This document shows positions 9,670 through 17,558 of a DNA stretch of 64,000 nucleotides, piece after piece (within the stretch, counting starts at the first letter, position 1; each line of letters begins with the position of its first letter). The notes beneath the pieces were generated by a model. It was not told the DNA's origin. It worked only from the letters and a program-made list of their open reading frames with translations, and did not search any database. The translations under genes were made by a program, and so were the position numbers. Location: positions 496,001 to 560,000 of the forward strand of contig NZ_JBNCNS010000004.1 in NCBI RefSeq assembly GCF_049847105.1. Direction: 5' to 3'. Source of the DNA: Gordonia sp049847105. Its GTDB lineage: Bacteria > Actinomycetota > Actinomycetes > Mycobacteriales > Mycobacteriaceae.

Positions 9670-10064
9670 GCCAGCAGTCGACGTCGCAGGTCTCGGAGGC
9701 TGAGGCGCAGGAAGCGGGGGTGCAGGAGTCGGGGGTGCAGGACACCGAACCCGACTACCGGTTCACGCTGGCCAACGAGCGCACCTTCCTTGCCTGGATT
9801 CGTACAGCGCTGGCCTTGCTGGCCGCCGGGGTCGCCGCCGACGAACTGATCGGTGGCGGCGCCGGAAACATCGACCATTCGGTGCTGGCGGTGACCTGCG
9901 TGGTGGTGGCGACCCTGTTGTCGCTGGGCGCGTTTCATCGGTGGCGCCGGGTGCAGTCCGCGATGCGGCGCAGCGATCCATTGCCCCCGGCGTCGATCGT
10001 GCGGATAACGGTCGGCGGGGTGTGCGCCATCGCGCTGGTCTGTGTGGTGGTCGTGATCCTGTGA
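9666..10064 (+). CDS. DUF202 (YidH-like) membrane protein 1
   Basis: A 132-aa protein beginning at a GTG that overlaps the sulfatase stop (GTGA), which indicates translational coupling. An Ala/Glu/Gln-rich N-terminal tail is followed by the DUF202 core (RFTLANERTFLAWIRTALALLAAG), a second helix around residues 70-90 and a third at the C-terminus, giving three membrane segments. The molecular function of DUF202 is unknown. The coupling suggests co-expression with the alkylsulfatase. Confidence 0.8.
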   Translation: MSQQSTSQVSEAEAQEAGVQESGVQDTEPDYRFTLANERTFLAWIRTALALLAAGVAADELIGGGAGNIDHSVLAVTCVVVATLLSLGAFHRWRRVQSAMRRSDPLPPASIVRITVGGVCAIALVCVVVVIL

Positions 10065-10369
10065 CGGCGACCGAGCGTGATCCCGGACTGCAGCCGGAGC
10101 GAACGCTGTTGGCCTGGCGTCGAACAACTCTGACCGCAGTCGGTGTGTTTCTGCTGTGTTGTCGTGCGCTGGCGGTCGGTCACACGGTGGCGCATGTGGT
10201 GGCCGTTGCGCTCAGTGGCGCGCTGGTGTGCTCGCTGTGCGTCGGCATGCGGCAGCGCGCCCGCCGCTACCAGGAGAATCCGCGGTGTGCCGAGCATGCA
10301 TCGACGGTGTTGCTGTGCGTGATCGCGGTGGGGATCGGTTGCGTGGGTGTGGCGTCGGCTCTCGGGTAG
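10061..10369 (+). CDS. DUF202 membrane protein 2
   Basis: A 102-aa protein starting at a GTG that overlaps the stop of the preceding DUF202 gene. It carries the same core pattern (LQPERTLLAWRRTTLTAVGVFLL), then a central and a C-terminal hydrophobic segment. It is a shorter, diverged second copy; such tandem DUF202 pairs are common. It ends 5 bases before the convergent hydrolase gene. Confidence 0.75.
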   Translation: MTATERDPGLQPERTLLAWRRTTLTAVGVFLLCCRALAVGHTVAHVVAVALSGALVCSLCVGMRQRARRYQENPRCAEHASTVLLCVIAVGIGCVGVASALG

Positions 10370-10374
10370 CGCCG

Positions 10375-11340
10375 TCAGATACCGTCGAGGAACTCCAGGA
10401 TGGCGGTGTTCACGCGATCAGGCTCCTGCATCTGCACGAAGTGGCCGGCGCCGGGGACGGTCTCGATGCGCCGCAGACCCGGTACGAGCTGTTTCATGGA
10501 GCCGAGTGGGTCGCGGCCCATCATCCCGAGGACCGGGTCGCGATCGCCGACGACAAACAATGTCGGAGTGTGTATCTCGGCATCGCCGATCTCTGTGTTC
10601 TGCTCCCAGACGGCATCGGCCGCGCGGTACCAGTTGAGTCCGCCGGTGAAGCCGGTGCGACGGAACTCAGTGACGTAGTGGTCGAACTCGTCGGTGCTCA
10701 GCCACGGCCAGGGGAGCGGGGGTGCGGGCGGGAGGACGTCGAGGTAGCCGTTGCCCTCTGACGGGTGCTCCCAGCAGGTGAGGTACCGGTCGACGTCGCT
10801 GAGCGCCCAGAAGATCCGGCGCAAGAATTCCCCGGCGTTGTGGTCGAGCTCCTGCTCGGCCACCCCCGGCTGCTGGAAATACTGAAAGTGCAGGAAGTGG
10901 TCGCGGGCCATGGCCGTATAGATGGTGCTGGGGCTGACGGGTGCGCGGTGCGTGAGGGGGACGCTCACCTGGATGAGGCCGGCGACGCGGTCGGGAATCC
11001 AGCGGGCGAGGTCCCAGGTCAGGCCGGCGCCGAAATCGTGGCCGACAAAGATCGCCCGATCGGCGTCCAGGGCGTCGAGCAGGCCCTCGATGTCGGCGAC
11101 AGTGGTGGCGCGGTCGTAGCCGCTCGCATCGCTGGGCCGGCTGCTGCGGCCATAGCCGCGCATGTCGGGGGCCACGGCATGCCAACCGGCGTCGGCGATC
11201 GCGGGGATCTGGTGACGCCACGAATAGCCGAGTCCGGGGAAGCCATGGCAGAGAATGACGGGCACACCGCTACCCTGTTCGGTGACGAACAGGTCGATTC
11301 CGTTGACGTGCAGAGTTCTGGTGGAGGCGGTTTCATGCAT
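10375..11340 (-). CDS. epoxide-hydrolase-like alpha/beta hydrolase
   Basis: A 321-aa alpha/beta hydrolase. The oxyanion motif HGFPG is near residue 33, and the nucleophile elbow GHDFGA places Asp, not Ser, as nucleophile, as in epoxide hydrolases and haloalkane dehalogenases. The catalytic acid/His region is PTLFVVGDRDPVLG ... PGAGHFVQMQEPD. The lid region is Trp/Tyr-rich. A GAAAGGACG ribosome site precedes the ATG. The substrate is unknown; a C-C or C-halogen hydrolase is the alternative. Confidence 0.8.
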   Translation of the reverse strand: MHETASTRTLHVNGIDLFVTEQGSGVPVILCHGFPGLGYSWRHQIPAIADAGWHAVAPDMRGYGRSSRPSDASGYDRATTVADIEGLLDALDADRAIFVGHDFGAGLTWDLARWIPDRVAGLIQVSVPLTHRAPVSPSTIYTAMARDHFLHFQYFQQPGVAEQELDHNAGEFLRRIFWALSDVDRYLTCWEHPSEGNGYLDVLPPAPPLPWPWLSTDEFDHYVTEFRRTGFTGGLNWYRAADAVWEQNTEIGDAEIHTPTLFVVGDRDPVLGMMGRDPLGSMKQLVPGLRRIETVPGAGHFVQMQEPDRVNTAILEFLDGI

Positions 11341-11475
11341 CGTGACGTCCTTTCGCGGAGTGCCATCGTTTGCCGAGAGTAGCCACGTCGGAACCGTTCA
11401 TGCGTCGGAGGGCCTCGCATATTGCATGTCGTGGCAGCTGGCCAGTCCCGCGGTCCCGCGGTGCTGGAGAGCTTC

Positions 11476-11526
11476 GCAGGGTTGCAGGGGCGCAAGTGCC
11501 AAGAACTGTTCTCCTGCAAACCCTGC
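11476..11526. repeat. long imperfect inverted repeat (hairpin element)
   Basis: Arms at 11476-11488 and 11513-11526 are complementary over 13 bases with a single extra base in the right arm. The 24-base loop contains AAGAACTGTTCT, itself near-palindromic. A similar hairpin with a different stem and a related loop lies at 35791-35832. It could be a transcriptional terminator without a T-run, a small structured RNA or a dispersed repeat. Confidence 0.45.
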
Positions 11527-11676
11527 CGAGCGCAGGAGTCGGTGATGCAAGCGACGTTTCTGCCAGCACGTTCCCGTGATGGCTCCCGGACTCATTCGAC
11601 AAGCCGACCCATAAACCGCGCTAATGCGGCAAATGCGAAGAACAGACGCTGTGTATTCGGTTCAGTCCCGGAATTT

Positions 11677-11682
11677 GATACT
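11677..11682 (+). promoter_or_regulatory. candidate -10 box of a leaderless WXG100 transcript
   Basis: GATACT lies 8 bases before the ATG at 11691, and no purine-rich ribosome site is present. The spacing suits a leaderless mRNA of the kind common in Mycobacteriales. Weak evidence taken alone. Confidence 0.3.
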
Positions 11683-11690
11683 TTCTGCCG

Positions 11691-12011
11691 ATGGAGAGCA
11701 ACGGGGACGAGGCCGACCTTTCCGTGATGCCCGACGACGTGGTGGAACTGGGGCGGCTCGCGGCGCGCACCGCGGAAACGATGCGAACCGCGCTGGGAAG
11801 TGTCGGTGGTCACGTTGACGGTTTGCTCAGTGGTGGGTGGCGCGGTACGGCAGCCGACAGCTTCGGGACCGGTTGGAACGAGTGTCGGCACGGTGGTAAC
11901 CGCATCATCGATGTGCTGGAGACCCTGGCGGACGCCCTGGGCGCCGGCGCAGATGCTTATCGCGCCCAGGATGACGATATTCGGGACACATTCGTTGAGC
12001 TGAAACTCTGA
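11691..12011 (+). CDS. WXG100 (ESAT-6-like) protein
   Basis: A 106-aa helical hairpin protein of the WXG100 superfamily. The turn carries WRG (LLSGGWRGTAADSFGTGW), flanked by two amphipathic helices, and the C-terminus (YRAQDDDIRDTF) resembles the YxxxD/E ESX export signal. It is probably secreted as a heterodimer through a type VII system encoded elsewhere. Its stop overlaps the start of the second WXG-like gene (12011), and together they lead the toxin-like gene. It is likely the chaperone or partner for that effector. Confidence 0.8.
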   Translation: MESNGDEADLSVMPDDVVELGRLAARTAETMRTALGSVGGHVDGLLSGGWRGTAADSFGTGWNECRHGGNRIIDVLETLADALGAGADAYRAQDDDIRDTFVELKL

Positions 12012-12310
12012 TGAGTGGGGAGTTCACCGTCGATCTAGACGAACTCGACCACCTTGTCCATCGACTCACGGACCTGCACGCGTACTTGCGCGAGCGACTT
12101 GAGGAACTTGATCGCAAGGCCGCGCATGTCCACCAGCGCGGATGGGAGGGCCTTGCTGCGACCGCGCATCGAGCGGCGCATCGGGAATGGATCTCTGCTG
12201 CAACAGAATTTGCGGATGGAGTCGAGGAAATGAAACGCATCAGCAATGATGCACATTCCCAGTATGCTGGCGCGATCAAAGCGAACCTGACGATGTTCCG
12301 AGGTCGCTGA
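12011..12310 (+). CDS. second WXG100-like protein
   Basis: A 99-aa all-helical protein with a central WEG turn (HQRGWEGLAATAHRAAHREW) between two amphipathic helices, as in WXG100 proteins. It overlaps both neighbours by one base, so expression is coupled. It probably pairs with the upstream WXG100 protein or binds the N-terminus of the following large protein to target it to an ESX channel (inference from family context). Confidence 0.7.
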   Translation: MSGEFTVDLDELDHLVHRLTDLHAYLRERLEELDRKAAHVHQRGWEGLAATAHRAAHREWISAATEFADGVEEMKRISNDAHSQYAGAIKANLTMFRGR

Positions 12311-13641
12311 TGACCGTCCGCGTAGAGCCTCAGATCTACTACGACGGTGCGAAGAAGCTGACAGACATCGCCCACGGAATTGAGACCGCGTCGAACAAAC
12401 TGATCTCTGGTTTATCCGACACCGGATCGATGTCGGGAAGCAGCGGTGCGGCGCAGAAGTGGGCGACGAGTTACGACAAACGCGCACAAAGCGCCACGGA
12501 TTCTGCAATCAAACTTTGCGGTACCCTGGAATACTTCGGCGGCCTGATGGCATTGGCCGGATATAACCATGAACTCGCCAACTACCGTGCAAACAGCGGT
12601 CCCGACAGGGGGCCCGAACCCCACAAGCCTGCTACGGTGCCGCCTCCCTTCGCGTCATGCATAGCGGGCGCCCCGAGTTCGGGTGGCCCCGGCAATGGAC
12701 TTGTCTCGGGCATTTCTGCGCTGATGGTGAAGATTCATGTACATGTGCCGGACGGAGACAGCGACAAGCTGGGGAAGGCGTCGTCAGCGTGGAGACAGTT
12801 CCATGGGACCGAAGCCGTTGCTCACGCGGCTTCCGACATCAGCGGTGTCATGAACTCTCTCGGAGGTGTCGATGCTCCCGACGTATTCGACATACTGGCG
12901 CATCTCCGAACGATCGAACGTGCTGCACACGATCTCTACGAGTCGGCCACTCAGCTATCCTCCGACTGCGATAGTCACAAGGCGCCACTCGATTCTTTGC
13001 GCGAGAAGATCAGGGAGATCCTCCAGACTCTAGAGGAAGCCATCGCGGTCAGCCTTGCGATAACTATCCTGGCTGACCTCGTCACCGCTGGCGTTGGAAT
13101 CGTGCTTGACGCAGCTACTTTGGCGAAGTCCGCCCGGGATGTCGATACCGCTGCGGCGGCGATAACTGGGGCCGTTGATGCCGCACAAATCGACCGCGCT
13201 CTGCTTGCCGCTGCGGCTGAGGAGGACACACTCGCTACTACTGGCGCCAAACTCGATGAGATAAGTGAACTGTCCGCGACCGATCTGGAGGAAGGCCTTG
13301 AGCAGGCGAGACCGGCGCCGGACAGTCTCGCGGCCGGCGGTCACAAGCCGACGACCCAGGAAGCCCAGGACATCATTTCCAGTGCCGATCGAAAGGGCTC
13401 AGGGTTAAAGAGTGACGTCGATCATCGCGCTCCGTCGTACGTGGTCGATGAGATCGGTAAGAGTGGGAAGGTCTTTGAATTCACAGGTGGTGATGGCGTG
13501 ACTCGGACGATCGTGCAGACGCCTGGTGAGGTCAACGGTGTGCCCGGCCGCTTCGAGTGGATCATCGACACCGATGGGACAATCTCTCATGAGAGATTCA
13601 TCCGTGACGGAACTTTGAACGGGATACCCAACAGACCATGA
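12310..13641 (+). CDS. ESX-type polymorphic toxin candidate
   Basis: A 443-aa protein. The N-terminal ~100 residues are helical with ESX-cargo character. A Pro/Gly-rich linker follows (around 95-130), then a long helical region containing a hydrophobic stretch near 240-270 and an Ala-rich segment. The last ~75 residues form a distinct domain (SDVDHRAPSYVVDEIG ... GRFEWIIDTDGTISHERF), a form seen at the C-termini of polymorphic toxins. The toxic activity cannot be named. It overlaps the next gene by 4 bases, as expected for a toxin and its immunity gene. Confidence 0.65.
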   Translation: MTVRVEPQIYYDGAKKLTDIAHGIETASNKLISGLSDTGSMSGSSGAAQKWATSYDKRAQSATDSAIKLCGTLEYFGGLMALAGYNHELANYRANSGPDRGPEPHKPATVPPPFASCIAGAPSSGGPGNGLVSGISALMVKIHVHVPDGDSDKLGKASSAWRQFHGTEAVAHAASDISGVMNSLGGVDAPDVFDILAHLRTIERAAHDLYESATQLSSDCDSHKAPLDSLREKIREILQTLEEAIAVSLAITILADLVTAGVGIVLDAATLAKSARDVDTAAAAITGAVDAAQIDRALLAAAAEEDTLATTGAKLDEISELSATDLEEGLEQARPAPDSLAAGGHKPTTQEAQDIISSADRKGSGLKSDVDHRAPSYVVDEIGKSGKVFEFTGGDGVTRTIVQTPGEVNGVPGRFEWIIDTDGTISHERFIRDGTLNGIPNRP

Positions 13642-14147
13642 CTGATCGACTCGTAGATTTCCGCCTGCCCGCCAGGTTTATCGGGCAGAAGGTGTTGCTT
13701 ACGCCCGCTGAACTTCGCTGGGGTTACGACAATCTGTGGGTCGAGGCCGAGGACGTCGTCGCTCTGACGTTGACGAGCGTTGTCGCTGACCCTGAACCGC
13801 TGGCTGCTGTGGAGGAGTTATCGCTGCTGCTTTCCGATGAGCTCGATCGTGTTCCGGAGCTCATCGGATGTCTCACTCCGGATCCCGAGCCGGTATGGAT
13901 GTACCTCACGACAGAGTGGGTAGTGGAGCACCCCGCCGACTTCGCTGGCGCGCCACTAGAGACTGTCGAACAGCTCTACACCGACTTCGGGTACCCGGCG
14001 GAGATGGAGGGCTTCATCACGTATATGCCGACGCCGCCAGGTGGCACCCCGGGCATCGACGGTTTGTGGGAACGCCTACGGGAGTTTCTGGCGGCGGGTA
14101 CGGCTCGGTTCGGTAGTGCACGACGTCCTGGTGGCTCGGCCGGCTGA
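13638..14147 (+). CDS. immunity-protein candidate (DUF2247-like)
   Basis: A 169-aa acidic soluble protein that starts inside the end of the toxin-like gene (ATGA overlap). The C-terminal half has the pattern WMYLTTEWVVEHPADF ... VEQLYTDFGYPAEMEGF ... YMPTPPGG, which I recognise as resembling DUF2247. Being acidic, cytoplasmic and coupled to the upstream gene suggests it neutralises that effector. This is an inference from gene order; no binding residue can be assigned. Confidence 0.6.
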   Translation: MTDRLVDFRLPARFIGQKVLLTPAELRWGYDNLWVEAEDVVALTLTSVVADPEPLAAVEELSLLLSDELDRVPELIGCLTPDPEPVWMYLTTEWVVEHPADFAGAPLETVEQLYTDFGYPAEMEGFITYMPTPPGGTPGIDGLWERLREFLAAGTARFGSARRPGGSAG

Positions 14148-14160
14148 GCACAATCTGCCA

Positions 14161-15027
14161 CTAGTCGGAGTGTGAACCGGCTTTTCCTGGTCGGGATTCA
14201 GCTGAGAGTGGCTCTGGAACAGGATGGTTCGTGGTTGCCTGGCGAATCACGTCATTCGCGGCGGTGAGGGTGTCGTTGAAATGTGCGACACCCGCCGATC
14301 GTGCACCGTCGGTGTCACCGGTGGTCGCCAGGTGTTGTGCGGCGATGTCTGCGGCTTCGGTGGCGCCGACCATGAGCAGCTCGGGAGCCTGGAACAGGAC
14401 GGCCGACCCGACGTCGATGGCGTCGAGGACTGCGGCCTGCGCGGGTGTGGTGGGGGCTGCGATCTGTGGCGGTTTCGCGACGATCGGCGCGTTGAGCGCG
14501 TCCACGATCTTCGCCCGCCCGGTGTCAATGGCTTTACCGACGGCCTCAGGTGCGGCGCCTGACCGGACGGTGTCGGCGACGGTGAGCCCCTCGACGACCG
14601 CCACCTCGAGCGCATTCTGGGCCCGGGGCAGAACCAGATTCAGATCATTGTCGATGATGCCGGTCATCGCCGAGTTCGCGGGATGAGTGATCGATGCGGC
14701 GGCGATACCCGTTGCGCGGTCGGCTGATCCGGTCTGTGCCTGGGCTGTGGCGAAGACTCCCGGAGAGCGGACGATGGCGACCGGTACGTCCACCACGAAG
14801 TCGATGATGTGCGGGCAGATGAGCGCGCAGTACTTCAGCTGGTTGCCGGCGAAGGTTGTGACGATGGCGCCGGGTGGGGGTGGCGTCGTTGGTTCGTCGG
14901 GGTTCACGACGGTGGGCGGTGGACCGGCCTCGGCCGCCGAGGCCGCCGGGGTGTTGACCAGGGCCAGAGCGGCGAGGGGCGTCAGCATGACGGTCGCCAG
15001 GATGCGGGCGTGCTGGTGCCGGTTCAT
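14161..15027 (-). CDS. secreted Ala/Thr-rich protein, unknown
   Basis: A 288-aa protein with a clear Sec signal peptide (RILATVMLTPLAALALVNTPAASA) cleaved near AASA-AE. The mature part has a Pro-rich segment (PDEPTTPPPPG), a hydrophobic patch with two nearby cysteines (LKYCALICPHIIDF), and then a long helical Ala-rich region. GGGAG precedes the ATG at 15027; an in-frame ATG 34 codons upstream lacks a ribosome site. It is convergent with the immunity gene. Family not recognised. Confidence 0.65.
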   Translation of the reverse strand: MNRHQHARILATVMLTPLAALALVNTPAASAAEAGPPPTVVNPDEPTTPPPPGAIVTTFAGNQLKYCALICPHIIDFVVDVPVAIVRSPGVFATAQAQTGSADRATGIAAASITHPANSAMTGIIDNDLNLVLPRAQNALEVAVVEGLTVADTVRSGAAPEAVGKAIDTGRAKIVDALNAPIVAKPPQIAAPTTPAQAAVLDAIDVGSAVLFQAPELLMVGATEAADIAAQHLATTGDTDGARSAGVAHFNDTLTAANDVIRQATTNHPVPEPLSAESRPGKAGSHSD

Positions 15028-15114
15028 CCGGGCTCCCTGGGTTGCTCTCGGTGGTCCATTCGAGTGTGCGGGATGGGACCTGAAGGGTTGCTGAAACTTG
15101 ACGGTCGCCCATGG

Positions 15115-15239
15115 CACGAAGTCATCCAAGCGACCGACGCCGGTTGATCGAGTCGGTCGACCCCCTTGCTACGGTCGAACCTATCAAAACGCAGGTGGGG
15201 ACAGCTATCGGGGGGTCGTCGAGTGGGGGAAGTACTCAA
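15115..15239 (+). repeat. 125-bp direct repeat, copy A
   Basis: About 125 bases that recur at 17434-17558 with roughly a dozen differences. The repeat carries the 5' region, the GGGGGG ribosome site, the GTG start and the first codons (V-G-E-V-L-K) of the downstream gene. Here it feeds into a DUF3558 lipoprotein; in copy B it feeds into a WXG-like protein. It therefore marks a duplication or recombination junction. Confidence 0.85.
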
Positions 15240-15792
15240 ATTGCCGTGCGCTGCTATTGCAGCAGTGACCGTGCTGGCTCTGAGCGCATGCGACGGTGAC
15301 TCGAACAATATCGAGCAGTCATCGCGAACCGTCGGAACCAGCGCGACAGATTGGGCAAACGCTCCGGTTGAGAATCCGACGGCCCTTACGCCCGACCAGT
15401 TCTGCGCCGTGCTCAGCAAGGAAGATGTGGCGCCTCTGACCGATGGTGAGGTCACTGATCCACCTACGCCCACCAATGAGCGTGGTCTGCCTGGATGTAA
15501 GTGACCGGTGCAAGAAGGCTACGGGTGGCTCGAGATGGCTGTGAGCAAGCCTGTTGATGTGAATATCGTTCTCGGAAACACGGTCTCGGGCAAGTATCCA
15601 GTTGGTGACGGCACGATGTACCGGCATACAAAGGAGGGCATCTCCATGTGTCGATCGTCGGTACAGACACCCCGCACGCCCGAGGGTTTCCTGTTGACAG
15701 TGAAGGTCGACGGGTCGGTCGACAGCAAAGTCAACGCTTGCGAGTCAGCCATCCCGCAGACCGAAAAGGTCCTCAAGGCATTGGGGTGGTGA
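15223..15792 (+). pseudogene. DUF3558 lipoprotein interrupted by a nonsense codon
   Basis: From the GTG at 15223 the frame encodes a signal peptide with lipobox (VLALSAC) and the N-terminal half of a DUF3558 domain (LTPDQFCAVLSKEDVAPLTDGEV), then meets TGA at 15502. The same frame continues for 95 more codons through the typical C-terminus CESAIPQTEKVLKALGW. In the intact paralogue at 18801 the codon at this place is TGG (Trp), so one G-to-A change explains the break. The first six codons match the WXG-like gene at 17542, so the 5' end is chimeric. A sequencing error could also give the TGA. Confidence 0.75.
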
Positions 15793-15867
15793 CACGCGTG
15801 AGACTTGTTCGTGGGCTGTCGTGGACGCCCTCGCCTCTTATGCCACGTTCAAGGGGGTTGACTGGCT

Positions 15868-16647
15868 GTGGCGCTAGGTATCGGAAACCGTAAGATCATC
15901 TTTCATTGGACCAGGTACACGGCGTACGCCTATGAACCGTCGCTCCGATCAGCAATCGGTTTGTTCATTATGGCTATAGTGGGGTGCGCTGTATCTGTGG
16001 CGCTGTCGTTGCCCATGGTCGCGTTCGGATTCGCCGCGTTGGTGCTTTTGCCCGTCGCGATGCTGGTTCCGTTCCGGACCAAGTTGGTTGTTAAGGACAG
16101 CGGAGTCGAAGTGCACCGTCAGCCCTTCTATTCCAACCCGGTGCTCATCATCGCGGTGATGTCGGGGCTCATATCGGCCGGGATGATAACCGCGATCGCG
16201 TTGGGGTATTGGCAGGCTTGGCGACTGGTGATTCCGGCATTCGGCGGTCTGGTGCTGGTGCCGCTGCTGGGTGTGGTCAGCTTCAGGGACCGCGGTCCTC
16301 TGCTTGTCCGTGCCGACGGGGTCATTTTTGGGAACGGCGCACGTTATGAGTTTGATTCTGCGGCCACTCATTTCTCCGTGCTGAGTAATGGTGTGCCGGC
16401 GATCGAGTTCACTCACACCACAGGCGAGGCCTCACGCAGGCGGCGGGTGGTGCACCGCCCGTACAACATTGACTTCAACACCATGCTCTCGACCTTCGAA
16501 CAATTGCAGGCGTCGCACAGTCACGGCCATCGTGTAACTCCGGCGGAGATCAAGGCCATGCTCACCGTCACTCCGCCCGACGATGTGGAGATCGGGGAAT
16601 CCGTGCAGATCGAAGTCCCGGTGGAGGAGGGCAGTGAGCATCGTTGA
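15868..16647 (+). CDS. four-TM membrane protein, paralogue 1
   Basis: A 259-aa protein from a GTG, with an AGGGGG upstream. Two pairs of membrane helices (around residues 30-75 and 95-135) are separated by a basic loop. A soluble C-terminal domain follows with the shared block HRPYNIDFNTMLSTFEQLQ and an acidic end (DDVEIGESVQIEV). It is clearly homologous along its whole length to the protein at 20267-21046. It lies between two broken DUF3558 genes in the duplicated ESX-associated array. Family not recognised. Confidence 0.7.
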   Translation: MALGIGNRKIIFHWTRYTAYAYEPSLRSAIGLFIMAIVGCAVSVALSLPMVAFGFAALVLLPVAMLVPFRTKLVVKDSGVEVHRQPFYSNPVLIIAVMSGLISAGMITAIALGYWQAWRLVIPAFGGLVLVPLLGVVSFRDRGPLLVRADGVIFGNGARYEFDSAATHFSVLSNGVPAIEFTHTTGEASRRRRVVHRPYNIDFNTMLSTFEQLQASHSHGHRVTPAEIKAMLTVTPPDDVEIGESVQIEVPVEEGSEHR

Positions 16648-16811
16648 CGCGTTGGAGCCCGCTCCCGGCTCAACTCTCACGCCGCTGCCGGACCCATCGG
16701 AGTTCGGCTATTACCCTGCGGCCTTTCCACATGCGACGCGTCCGCGCCGACGTGGCCGGGCCAACCCGCCACGATATGGCTGGGCTCCACAGAAATTTGG
16801 GAGGACGAACC

Positions 16812-17289
16812 ATGAAGTACGGACCCAGACTTTTGCTGGGGATCTCTGCATTGTCGGTGGTGCTGCTGCTAGCTGCATGTGGGGATGATTCGCCCGACGA
16901 TGCTGCTCAGCAGACAACGGGACACAGTGAGACGGCCGCTTCTCACGGAGATCCTGTGCAGAGCCCGACCGCTTTGACCGCTGAAGACATCTGCGCGGCG
17001 CTCACTCCGCAAGATATCGCGCCTCTTGCCGATGGTGAGGTAACCAAGCAGCCGGAACCCACGGACGACCGCGGTCTACCTGGATGCGATTGGCCGGTCA
17101 GCGACGGTTACGGGTCGTTGGAAATGGATGTCTTCAAGCCTTTCGACGTGTCGGGCGCTGGTGAAGACGCCCGATACACCGAAGGGCTTCGTATTGCGGG
17201 TGAGACTTGATGGCCAAGCAGATGCATCGAAACTCTGCGAGTCCGCGATCCCACAGACCGAAAAGGTCCTCAAGGCACTGGGGTGGTGA
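16812..17289 (+). pseudogene. DUF3558 lipoprotein with internal deletion and frameshift
   Basis: The ATG at 16812 follows GGGAGG. The frame encodes a lipobox signal (VVLLLAAC) and the N-terminal DUF3558 half (LTAEDICAALTPQDIAPLADGEV ... GLPGCDWPVSDGYG), then shifts near 17158 and stops at 17210. The remainder, KTPDTPKGFVLRVRLDG ... CESAIPQTEKVLKALGW, is intact in another frame and ends with TGA at 17287. Compared with the full-length copy at 18801, about 35-40 codons are missing at the junction. The truncated 132-aa product may still be made. Confidence 0.7.
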
Positions 17290-17296
17290 CACGCGC

Positions 17297-17410
17297 ATGA
17301 CGGAGCCGGCGGCGTACCCAGATCGTCGAAGATGTGCGCGCGAACCTGCTCGCACAGCTGCGACGCTTCGGCAGTGTCTAGCAGGTCGGTGGCCGACGCG
17401 ATGCACGATC
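17297..17410 (+). pseudogene. remnants of the 120-aa and two-TM genes
   Basis: Directly after the broken DUF3558 gene, ATGACGGAGCCGG corresponds to the start of the gene at 19381. It is then joined straight to the last ~70 bases of that gene (17310-17381 matches 19672-19743), with about 270 bases deleted and the frame lost. The next ~25 bases match an internal piece of the gene at 19736 (around 20047). The segment is therefore a collapsed copy of the two genes that are intact downstream. Confidence 0.7.
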
Positions 17411-17433
17411 TGGGCGACGCCAAACCATCCGGA

Positions 17434-17558
17434 CACGAAGTCATCCACGTGACCGACGCCGGTTGATCGAGTCGGTCGATCCACTTGCTACGGTCGAACC
17501 GATCTATACGCAGGTGGGGACAGCGATCGGGGGGTCGTCGAGTGGGGGAAGTGCTCAA
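17434..17558 (+). repeat. 125-bp direct repeat, copy B
   Basis: The second copy of the repeat at 15115-15239. It contains the GGGGGG ribosome site and the GTG start of the WXG-like gene at 17542, and also a TACGGT hexamer about 50 bases before the start that could serve as a -10 box. Since the downstream gene here is full length, this copy looks like the parental arrangement. Confidence 0.85.

Larger units (their letters stand above)
11341..11690. other. gene-free stretch with a long hairpin
   Basis: This 350-base region lies between the outward-reading hydrolase gene and the first WXG100 gene. The short frames in it are biased and overlap one another, and none has a ribosome site. It holds the hairpin at 11476-11526 and, at its right end, a probable promoter for the WXG100 gene. 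Nothing else is supported. Confidence 0.5.
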
